NCBI GenBank assembly: GCA_007258455.2 | Contig: VDFB02000003.1 | Coordinates: 41,481,986-41,545,985, forward strand | Origin: Sequoia sempervirens | Taxonomy: Eukaryota > Streptophyta > Pinopsida > Cupressales > Cupressaceae | Direction of reading: 5' to 3' | Length of the DNA stretch: 64,000 bases | Shown here: piece by piece, positions 49,530 through 59,214 of the stretch | Layout: every line of letters starts with the position of its first letter | Numbering within the stretch: position 1 is the stretch's first letter | Translations under genes and position numbers: made by a program | The notes under the pieces: generated by a model | What the model was told of the DNA's origin: nothing | Database searches by the model: none | The model's input: only the letters and a program-made list of their open reading frames with translations

Positions 49530-51320
49530 AAGTTTTAGTAAAGAGGCTATCATTGGAGGGCTACCTTAATCTTTAGTATTTTTGTCAAGAAATTAAAAAA
49601 GGCCATTGAAAATTTTCCATAATAATAAATTGTGAAAAGGGAATTTTAGAGTGACGTATGTACCATTGATTGGCACAGCTAGGGCATCCTTCAGAGCTTA
49701 TGCGGAAACCTTCTTTGGCCCAAATGATGGGAAACAACAATATCTTCATTTGTTGAGTGTTGCAAACCTTGGTCATTCATACTTGATGGTGGTGGGAGGA
49801 TGGGAAATGATGAACTGTGGGTAGGATAAGGAGCAGAATCAACCAAGCTCGGGCCCTAATAGATAGCCTATGTCTTCACCAGGGTTTTGGTGACAAGCTG
49901 ATGATAGGACTATTCAACCTTGCAGAGAAGAAATGAGGGATGAACGATTGTCAGGAGGGGAGATTGGGGGAGGGGGTGACCGATCATGGTGAGCGGTAGG
50001 TTCCTAAGGCTCTTTGGTGTACAATCTCATCCCCTACAGTTGCTTTTGATGGGGATATTGCTAATGAAGTGGCTGAAAATACATCATATTTTACAAGATA
50101 GGGGTTGGTTGGTATATTCTGGGGGTTTTGGCCAATCCTTACAAAGCTGCATGACTAGATTGCAGAAACCTAGAAACCTATATTAGACGGGGATGTAGAT
50201 ATTTACCCCATCGCAAGGGGGTTCTTTGTGGTGGTTCTCAATAATGTGAAGGATCATAATACAGTTCTCTATGAATACCATTGGAGCTAGAAGGAGCAAC
50301 ATCTATTAATATTGAAACCTTGGCACCCCTCCTTCAACCCTCTTACAAAATCCTTCGACCTGGTTCCAATATGGGTAAGGTTTCCAAATCTTCCTCTTCA
50401 GTTTTGGTGTGAATCATGTTTTGAATCCATTGCAGTTCGTTGGGGAAGTTTTTGGGGGTGGATGAAGGCTCCTTAATTTTTTTGCACACTACTTATGCTC
50501 GCATTTTAGTGGAGATAAACATCACCAAAGATCTCCCCGCAAATGTCCTCTTGAAAATTGTGGATATGGAATGGAATCAATTGCTCAATTATGAAGGTTT
50601 ATTGTTTCATTGTCATCATTGTTTCAACATTGGTCATATGGTTGCACACTGATCAAAACATTGGCATGAAATCCAAGCTACTTGGTGCAAAGAAGTTACC
50701 CCCCATCATTACTCGGTGGAAAAGGATGGTCAGGATGGTGGGGAAAATGTGCCACCAAAAGTTGTTGATACTTCCTCAAGTATGGCTCCACCAAGTGAAT
50801 CTCAAGTCACTCCAAAGGTAGTAGTTACATCCTCTATAGTGGTGAATATTGTTGGTGATGCTCCTTCACCTAGTAAAACCCGTACCACTACCCCAAAGAA
50901 AATAAACTAGGCCCAAAAAGGAAAACTTGTATATCCAAAGGCCTTGATAGAATCTCCTCATGAAGATCGTGATAGTGTCAAGGATGGAAACTCAAAAATA
51001 GTGTCTTTAGGGGGAGGCCAAATAATCAAAGGTGAAGTAGAGGATATGGGTGGTGGCTCGTTAGAGGAAAATTGGACGAAGGTGTGGAGGAAAAGGAAGA
51101 AGAATGAGGTGAAATTTAACATGCACCTCCAGTCCCACTCTAAATGTGATGAAATAGAGTAAGATGCAATGTAAAATCTCCCAAAGAAAATGGGGGCTTC
51201 TAGCAAGTCTATAGCCAAGGGTAAATTAGTTTTGGTGTGTGAGGGAAAATGTGATAATGTTCCTTTTTTATGATCAATAAATGGGATGCTACCCCTTAGC
51301 AGCTATTTACCTAGCAAAAA
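49530..51320 (+). pseudogene. LINE with ORF1 only (DUF4283, zinc knuckle), ORF2 absent
   Basis: ORF1 is an RNA-binding chaperone in plant L1-type LINEs. Here the DUF4283-like region spans about 50180-50600 in two frames (including F-N-P-L-T-K-S-F and V-P-I-W-V-R-F-P-N-L-P), followed by CHHCFNIGHMVAH with TGA replacing the final Cys (50650). A Ser/Pro/Thr-rich tail to about 51160 ends with ENWTKVWRKRKKNE. Directly after comes a LINE-like 3' end: CAATAAATGGGATGCTACC at about 51273-51291 and a short A run at 51316-51321. No endonuclease or RT intervenes. Several stops and shifts make it a pseudogene. Confidence 0.7.
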
Positions 51321-51398
51321 ATATGGTAATTGACAATTTTTATCCTACTCTGTTATGCTTGTGAGGGCATTAAAGCCTACAAAAATCCAATCAATATC

Positions 51399-51804
51399 AA
51401 GCATAAAATTTTCATAGTTCAATACTTCCTTCACAATTCAAATATTTATCATTGTTTGGATTAACTTTTATATTTCCATTATGGAAAAACACAAAAATTC
51501 TATGCTAATGATTTATTATTTTTTTATAAAACTCATTGAAAAAAGAGCCTCGTTTTCATTTGTACACAAAATAATCAAGTCTATATGAGTTTTTGTGAAT
51601 ATATTTTATTAAAATCAATGTGGTGAGTTAAAAGGTAGAATATGTGAGTCATGATGATCTACCTCAACTATATAAATGAATTTAAAAGTAGGGAAATGAT
51701 TAACACTAAAATCATATTAAATGATCACTTGTAAAGTTAGTGCTTAATAAAAATATATGTACAAAAAATTAATAAAAAAGATGGGTTTAGATGGAATTAA
51801 CAAA
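51399..51804. other. AT-rich spacer, nothing recognised
   Basis: No frame, motif or repeat structure that I can support. Confidence 0.5.
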
Positions 51805-52625
51805 AGTTCATCCTTTTCCTCTACAACATCATTTCAATTATTTCTCTAGAGTTTTGGTGTTAATTTCCTCTAGAACATCATTTTAATGATATCTCTATAA
51901 TATTCATTTTCACTTATTCCTCTAGAACATCCCTTCAATGATGTCTCCAAAACATTGTGTTTGTCTCCTCTAAAAAATCCTTTCAATAATTTCTATGGAG
52001 CATTCATCTTCTTCCTTTGCAACATCCTTTCAATGATGATATCTCTAGAACTTTCATTTCCTCCAAAACATCCTTTCAATGATGTGTCCATAATCTTTGT
52101 GTTCATCTCCTCCAGAACATCCTTTCAATAATGTCTCTAGAGTCTTAATCTTCTTCCTCTAAAATATCATTTCAATGATGTTTCTAGATTTTTTCATGTT
52201 CATTTCTTCCTCAAAAGTATCCTTTCAATTATGTTCTAGATTTTCTCATATTCATTTCTTCCTCTATAGCATCTTTTTGACAATATATCCAAAGTAATTT
52301 GTGTTCATCCATCCACTATCTAGCATCTTTTCAATGGTGTTCCTAGAGTTGATCATGTTATTTTCTCCTCAAAACATCCTTTAAATAATTATTCTAGAGC
52401 CACTTATGTTCTTTTTTTCCTATGAAGCATCCTTTCAATAAATTTTTTAGAGTAATTTATGTCCATCCTTCCTTTATAAAAATCCTTTCAACAATGATTT
52501 CAAATCCATTCATGTTATTTTATCCTATGAAACAACCTTTCAACAATAATTTCAAATCCACTCATGTTTGTTTCTTCCTCTGGAGTATCCTTCCAATTAT
52601 AATTCTATAATTTTTCATAGTTGTT
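51805..52625 (+). repeat. Degenerate minisatellite, about 16 units of 45-58 bp
   Basis: A unit of roughly the form CCTCTAGAACATCCTTTCAA followed by TGATGTCTCTAGAG and a T-rich part recurs from about 51820 to 52600 (e.g. 51869, 51921, 52062, 52110, 52154, 52419, 52523). Units differ at many positions, so the array is old. The frames at 52422-52610 and 52568-52810 lie in or beside it and show no motif. Confidence 0.85.
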
Positions 52626-52901
52626 CCATTAACTTAAACATATCCTTAGTGATATCTCCAAAGCACATTATATCTCCTTTTAGTGTTAATGTTCTTACTA
52701 AGGTCTTGAAGACTTATTCCAACATCTCACCCAAAGCCTCGAACTTTGGCATTCATGGCATGATCATTTTTTATGACCCAACAACCTCCATACTATTTGG
52801 AGAATATTAATAGTTCATGCTCATAATAAATGTCAATCCAATTATTTCTAGGACATCATCAATAGGTAATTGATTATGTAACTCATTCCATTGAAGGGCG
52901 G

Positions 52902-53021
52902 GTGCAAAAATATGGGGGCCAATTTGTGGCCAAATTTTTTTAAAAAGTTTTGAAAGCTCATAACGTGAGCGTGTTATAACATGCTTACGTTATGGCTTGG
53001 TGTGCTGAGCCTAAGGCTCAG
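52902..53021. promoter_or_regulatory. Palindromes upstream of the split gene-like locus
   Basis: Inverted pair CATAACGTGAGC (52959-52970) and GCTTACGTTATG (52983-52994), then a perfect 7-bp stem CTGAGCC-TAA-GGCTCAG (53005-53021). 52902-52920 (GTGCAAAAATATGGGGGCC) resembles the ends of the TIR element at 37366-38142. They may be promoter elements or the end of a DNA transposon; neither is shown. Confidence 0.35.
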
Positions 53022-53188
53022 TCACAATGACGTGAGTATGTTATAATGCAAAAAAAAGGAATTCAAAATCATTTTCATTGTGACTGTTTTTTTTTACCGC
53101 GGCCAAAACCCTTCATTTCTGCACTCGCGTTCTGGGAAGAGCCATCTTGCAAGTTTTTTCGTCAAATTGTTGTTGTTTTATCACCAGG

Positions 53189-54595
53189 ATGCCACCACGT
53201 CAACGAGGAGGTCTAAGAGGTAAGGATTGTTTGTTTTTTGTTGTGAATTTGTTAGTTTTAAGTTGTTTTTGATATTTATTTTTTTAATTTGTAGGAGATG
53301 TTAATGAACCTGCAAACCCTCCTCAAAATCCTCAACAAGCACAACAACAACAATCTCCTCCACCAATCCCTCAACATCCTCCTGGCACTCAACAAAACTT
53401 AATGAGTGAAATTGAAAACACTAAAAAAAATGAGTTAATTAGGACGTTGAACGATCCAAACAGTTCAACCATGGAAAGAATGGCCTTGGAAACTTCACTC
53501 AAAGAAATGTTAAAACATGTAGATTCAATCAACAAACAAATAACTAGTTGGCAAGATAGGAGGCAGGCGGTTAGGGATTATTACCAAGATAAATTATCAT
53601 ATAAAGATGTAAAAGATCTAAAAATTACAAAATTAGATTTGTGCTCATTATTCACTGACCCACACACAAATGCAAATATTACCCTAAATGCGAAGAGGTT
53701 TCTTGTCCATTGGTGCCACCACCAATAGATTAGGACCTTTCTTGGGATAGGTGGTGCATGGTTTTTGATTACCCACCATGCAACAATTGTGAAGTCCCAC
53801 AATATTTCCTAAGGAAACTATACTGTGAGTTCATCATGAACAAAATCTTGAATTATTTTGATATGAGGGACTTCAAGAGGAGAGGTGGGGCATTGGCTCA
53901 AGATAGACCCGGTGCACATCAGGATCCTAGGCGGCAAGTGAGATGACCTATCGCTAGGCCACCTCATGAGCACATCGTTATCCCTTCCATCGCAAAGGAG
54001 AGTGCCGAGGTAGAGAATTTGTAGGCCATCAACTCTTTGACCTAGAGTGTCATCCAACATGCTAGCCCTATACTACAACGCCATGTAGGGGAGTCTTCGA
54101 GTGGTGGGATTCTATCCCATTTGTTTAAGGCTTGCGGGGCGACTTGTTCATATGACCCCATTGACACTTAGGAGGCTGCTATGCAGGATACATTTGTAGC
54201 TATGGAGATGGTGAGGGCAACTGACATTTTGAATGAGGCCTATGGCATCGATTCTCAGGTAAATGTTAGCATGTTCATTGAATTTAATTTATTACATTTC
54301 AATTTTGAAATGCAAGATTAACTAATTTAGTTTTATGATTTTAATAAAATTTCAGGGTCACAGTGTTGATATTGGATACACCATCCCTACACCTGCTTAT
54401 TTCTCCACTGCATCTACCATTGAGGTATGTAACTAGTAAACAATTATAAATTTATTACATGTTAATAGAATTGTTTTATGAATGGTATTCTAATATGTGA
54501 TTTTGGATGTTGAATAGACTAATATTGGAGGTTTCGTGGGAACACCTCCCAGTGCCAATGGATTTAGACAAACCTATACATATGTAATAGAATAA
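53189..54595 (+). pseudogene. Broken four-exon gene-like locus, function unknown
   Basis: Predicted exons 53189-53219, 53295-54258, 54356-54424 and 54518-54595 are separated by three short introns (75, 97 and 93 bp), all GT-AG, and the reading frame joins correctly at each junction. Exon 1 starts MPPRQRGGLRG. Exon 2 opens with a Pro/Gln-rich stretch and an amphipathic, probably coiled-coil segment. In exon 2 the frame ends at TAG 53726 (154 codons from the start), continues in another frame (VFDYPPCNNCEVPQYFLRKL at 53761-53820) and meets more stops. Exons 3-4 are clean and end at TAA 54593. No family recognised; it could be an accessory gene of a DNA transposon or a decayed host gene. Confidence 0.5.
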
Positions 54596-54852
54596 AAGGT
54601 TTAACTAATGAATTGTACTTAATAGATTTGTGTAGTTTATATTCATATCGTTTATTACGTTGCATTGCACATATTTCAAACTCAAAGCATTACTTCACAT
54701 TCCATAACTAATAACTAGATGTTGATAGATGAAAAAATTTCAACTACAATATAGTTGTTTAGAAAGTCAACATAAGCAGTGATGCAATTACTCCACATAG
54801 CATAAGTAATAAGTAGGAGCAACTTCCAATTGCATTTGCTTGTCATGGCATT

Positions 54853-55014
54853 CCATGAGACCACTTTTTACTAAGGCATCTTTTCAAATAGTTCACTACC
54901 TTGTCTATGCTATGGATGCTTGGAAGAAATATATGAAAGAATAACAGTAAGCAATAACATAGACAAGGAAATGAGTTGTTTGAAAAAATGCCTCAAAGAA
55001 ATGTGGTCTCATGG
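54853..55014. ncRNA. miRNA-like foldback, 57-bp arms
   Basis: Arms 54853-54909 and 54958-55014 are equal in length and pair at 46 of 57 positions with no gap, around a 48-base loop. The base of the stem is CCATGAGACCAC paired perfectly. Size and mismatch spread fit a plant miRNA precursor or a small foldback transposon. No mature sequence is claimed. Confidence 0.4.
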
Positions 55015-55210
55015 TGACAGGGATAACTTTAAGAAACCCCCCCCCCCTTGGTGAAAGTGTAAAATCCTGGCGAATCTTGTATACTTCCCGATAAAAATAT
55101 TAATTTTAGTGGTGAATATTTTCATTTTTCAGGAAAAAAAATCTCGATTGTTGAATCTTTTCAAATTGCTCGAAGTCTGTGGAAAATCCCGGCGAATTGC
55201 AACGTTTTTT

Positions 55211-55490
55211 AAACCAATAAAATATTTTCAAATTGGCGATTAAAACCTATTTTTCAAACCAATAAAATATTTTCAAATTGGTGATTAAAACCTATTTTTC
55301 AAACCAATAAAATATTTTCATTGGTGAATTAAACCTATTGTCAAAACAAAGAAAAAAAATTGTTAGCGATTAAAAACTTTTTCAAACCAAAAAAATATTT
55401 TCATTGGCAAATTAAATCTATTTTCAAATGAATAAGAATTTTTTTTGGTGAATTAGCATAATCTCAAACTAATAAAAAAAATTTAGTGGT
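55211..55490 (+). repeat. 45-bp tandem repeat
   Basis: AAACCAATAAAATATTTTCA recurs at 55211, 55256 and 55301 exactly 45 bases apart, with two or three more decayed units to about 55490. A C10-12 run lies just upstream near 55038. Confidence 0.88.
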
Positions 55491-55496
55491 GAAATG

Positions 55497-56121
55497 TCAA
55501 TGCAAATTAATATAACCATGACCGTTTGATGAGTTTTCGATGGATGGTTGTAGTTGCATTTCGGAAGTAAATCTGTTAAGCACTAGATTTGTGAATTGAA
55601 ACCTTTGGAATAACACTAGAACTGTTAGATGCGAACACGTGGCGAGATCAAGGGTCATCGCTCATTGCGGTAATGAACTCGATGGGTTGAAGGATTTTGG
55701 TGATGAGCGATAGAAGAACTTAAGTCGCAGAAATATGCACATGCATAAAGTTTGTTTTTAAAGAGGGACCGCCTAGGAAGAACTGCCTAGGAAGAACGTA
55801 GGACTAGGGCTTAAAAACTTAAGAATGCTTTACACAAAGGATGTAAATGCCAAACAAGGCTGAATTATCAACCTTATAAAATAATTGAATCCCTGGACCA
55901 AAGTAATGAAGGAAATATATGCGAAGGATATTCCATATCTGTAGCCAAATGTCAGCGCAAATCAATATAACCACGATTGTTCGATGAATTTTTGATGGAT
56001 AGCTATAGTTGCATTCCAGAAGTAAATCTATGAAGCACTAGACTTGTGAATTGAAACCTCTCGAATAACACCAGAAATGTTAGATGCGGACACGTGGCAA
56101 TATCAAGGCTCATCGCTCATC
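55497..56121 (+). repeat. Two direct repeats of about 172 bp, 453 bp apart
   Basis: 55497-55668 and 55950-56121 align throughout without large gaps (about 85%). Shared phrases include AGTAAATCT, GTGAATTGAAACCT and GATCAAGG/TATCAAGG before CTCATCGCTCAT. They could be the ends of a small unrecognised element; termini are not diagnostic. Confidence 0.75.
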
Positions 56122-57349
56122 ACTCATTCTCTCTTTTCAATGCCTCGATGTACTACATTTCATTTAATTGAAATTCTCAATCTTTTTGAAGAAAGTATGG
56201 TAGTCGTACTGTAGGCAACAATTAATGCCATATGACATCTGAAGTGATTCATCGGACAACTCATAGCTTTAATCAAACAAGACTTGTAATGATTTCATAT
56301 TGTTTGTGTGGCACTCGAGTTTGGCGATTTTGACAACTTGTCAGCTTGAGGTACATTTTACATGTAGCCAGATGTCAATCAAATTAAAAAATTTAATTAT
56401 ACATGTAAGTCTTAAGTTACACGAATCGATTAAGTTGGTTTTTTGGTTTGCGCGAATCAATCTGGTAGTAGAATTGGTGGCCCATAAATAGGGATAGTGA
56501 TAGTGGATATTGTCATAAGTATTAATGGTTTTCATTTTTTAGGGTTAATAAGGATTTGAGAAGAAGATGATGTGGTATTGTTGGGGATACTCTAAATTCT
56601 CCTGCCTCTAGTTATGTAGTTACAAAGCAAAAGACCAATTTCCTTCAAGTTCAGAATGGGTGGAATTGGAAAGAAGTTGATTTGGTTGACCTGACTTCTC
56701 AGACAGGTTTTGAACTAGGATTAGGAGCTCTGATGGAGATAAGTGCTATCTTGATGCATGGAGGCTGCAGGTAGAAGATGGGAGAAATTTTACTACCCCT
56801 CATCTTTTACATGATTTTGGTTCTCAAAGGGGCTAAGTACATTTTTTATCTTCACAACTCCCATTTCCCCAGCATTGTTGGCCAGGCAAGTCCCTTGCAT
56901 TTATTTTTAGAGCCACATTTGTATTACGTTGTCACTAGTAGAAGCTTTGGAATCATGCATTTATTTTTAGTGTCACATTTGTATTATGTTGTCACCAACA
57001 ACAACTTGGAAATTGGAATCAATTTGTAATCCATTGTCATGAGCAACAACTTGGAATAAATTGTGTCTATGTAAAGAGACATATGTTATTTATACAAAAC
57101 ATGAGCTTGCCTTCTCTACAACTACTCATCTTTAAAATTATATGTAATAATGTGACATTGTAATTCAGTTGTAATAAAATAAATGGTTGTGTTGTGTTAC
57201 TATTTGTTATTCATTTACAGTAAAGGGTTATTTTCTGAGTACAATGTCTATGAATCTATTCAAATCATTTTTTTTCCTTTAAGAAATTAAGTATTATCTA
57301 TTTATGAAATAATTGCATGCAGATTATATATATTATAATATAAAAAAAT
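56122..57349. other. Mostly unassigned, with a 60-bp tandem duplication
   Basis: 56896-56955 repeats at 56956-57015 (TGCATTTATTTTTAG, then CACATTTGTATTA). A possible exon-like open stretch, including N-G-W-N-W-K-E-V-D-L-V-D-L-T, lies at about 56590-56770 but matches no family I know. The sequence near 57170 (AATAAAATAAATGG) could be a polyadenylation region. No supported gene. Confidence 0.4.
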
Positions 57350-57929
57350 GGTGCAAGTTGGAAAACAGGAGTGAAAAAATGCAGAGGAGAAAAGAAGACG
57401 ATGGGGTGACATGGTGGAGGATGGCTTACCAAGGAAGAAGGTGGACGAAGATGGAAACCAGCAGAGGGCGGATCACATCCCACAGTGGGTGTTCAAAAAT
57501 GGAGCCTGGGTGGACAAGTGTCACCCACACTATCGCCAAAATGGAAACCTGGAGAGTCAGGATGACAACCAGAGAAGAGGTTAGCTTGGGGAAGGTGAGA
57601 AGAGGGCTCCTGAACAAGGGTAGAATGCAATAGTGCATTGAAAGAACAAGCAAAGATAGAGCACGCGTGAGCCAAGGCATGGGTGGTTCTGGAAAAATGG
57701 TCACCATGGGAAACCGTCGGATCCTAGCTGGCACCACAAGGGAAGTGACATTCAGAAATGCAATAGTGAAGTCTGGAGAGTCAAAGGATCGAGAAACCCT
57801 AAGCCGGTGAATGAAGGAAAAATGAGCTTTCAAATGGGAGAAGAATTTGAGTTTGGAAGAAGAATGAACCAAAGAGACAGGGAGTTGTTCAGAAGGAAAG
57901 CATAAAGAAGGAAGTTTCAAAGCAAAGTG

Positions 57930-59200
57930 AGCAAAGGTGACTGTTTGCGACCGCGAGGAAGTAAATTATACCAAATGCCTTTAGAAATGATCGAACCAAG
58001 AGTGACTAGACTGATGGAAAGAGCTCTATTTTCCAAGTGGACTAGCCCAGGATGCCCTAGGGAGGAGATCAAATCATGGTGGAGAAACAAGTACAAAGAT
58101 CGGGTAAGCATCTACTAGCTACCAAACTCTTTCTTTCTCATAGAATGTATAGATCAACAATTAAAGCTGGAAATTGTAGAAGGGAAACCACTATTTTTGA
58201 ATGGTCAGTTTTCACTATCTAAATTGGAGATCAAGCTTTGATACCTGGAACTATAAAATAAATCAAATCCCTACCTGGATCAAATTGGTGGATCTGCCCT
58301 CAGAATTCTGGAATGTGGAGGCTATGGTGAGATTGGGTGATTCCCTAGGGGTGTGTTTAGGGGTTGATGAGGACTTCATAAATGGAAAAGTTGGTGTTGA
58401 AGCTTGCATACTAGTAGAAATAGATGAAGGGGTTGGAATCTACAAGAACATAGAAATACTGATAAAGTATGGAAACTGGCAACAAGAGATAGAGGTATGG
58501 GAAGGATTAGAACCCAAAGAGTGCCTCTGCAGATAATCATTCCAAGAAGGTACTTCATCTAGGGGAAAGGAGACCAATGCAAATGAAAAAGATCTGGAAG
58601 AATCATGGGATGGAATATCTCAGGGAGAGGCAACCTGGACCATAAAAGATACAACCAAGGATGGTAGAACTGATCCTGAGAGAAAGAAACCCAGAGGAGT
58701 CTCTCAGGATTCTAGAAAAATTCCCCTTCCAGCAAAGGAAAAGCAGGGGACGAGAAACTATCAGGCAAAAAAAGCCCTCAACACTCTTCTGGATGATGCA
58801 CAACAACTCCAGAAGGACATCAACGCCCAACTTTGGGAATTGACTAAGGAAGTAGAAAGGGCAGAATGGGAAATCTTGTAAGCAGGAGAGGATTCTGTAA
58901 AGGATATGTAGAATACCAAAGCAAACAATGAAGAAGAACTACAGGAGGAAGAAGGTGACTTCTTATAGTTTGAGGAAGAGGAGAGTGATCAATTCTTAGA
59001 CAGAGAAGGTGAACCCTGGGAGGAGGCAGAGGAGGGAGAGTTGTTTGAGGAAAGTCATCTTGAACAATCAAAATCAAAGATAAATGCACCAAACATTAAG
59101 AAGAAATCTAAAAGGGGTAGGAAAACAAACAAAGCCAAGCTGATAATTGCAGGAAATGCCTCTACACAGAAAAAAAATGGTTGTTGGGAAGGATAGCCTC
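57930..59200 (+). pseudogene. LINE ORF1 (DUF4283) pseudogene
   Basis: About 58050-58540 shows the DUF4283 pattern in shifted frames: F-F-L-I-E-C, then W-N-Y-K-I-N-Q-I-P-T-W-I-K-L, then G-V-D-E-D-F and A-C-I-L-V-E-I-D-E. It is followed by an acidic Glu-rich linker (about 58930-59080) and a Lys-rich end. The zinc knuckle expected after DUF4283 is not visible. The protein would coat LINE RNA. Reverse-strand frames of up to 164 codons over this region are shadows. Confidence 0.65.
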
Positions 59201-59214
59201 CTTCCCAGGGCAGA

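Larger units (their letters stand above)
49185..51398. mobile_element. 2.2-kb unit bounded by 71-bp inverted repeats, containing a LINE ORF1
   Basis: 49185-49255 and 51328-51398 are inverted copies of equal length with 9 mismatches and no gap (about 87%), sharing TTTTTGTAGGCTTTAATGCC. Between them lie a TA/GTAT microsatellite (49260-49526) and an ORF1-only LINE (49530-51320). No transposase and no clear target duplication were found. It may be a foldback or Pack-type element that took up a LINE, or a LINE that landed inside a foldback element. Confidence 0.6.

Noticed and set aside
57426..57920. 164-codon minus-strand frame
   Set aside because: It is antisense to the LINE ORF1 region and shows no domain.
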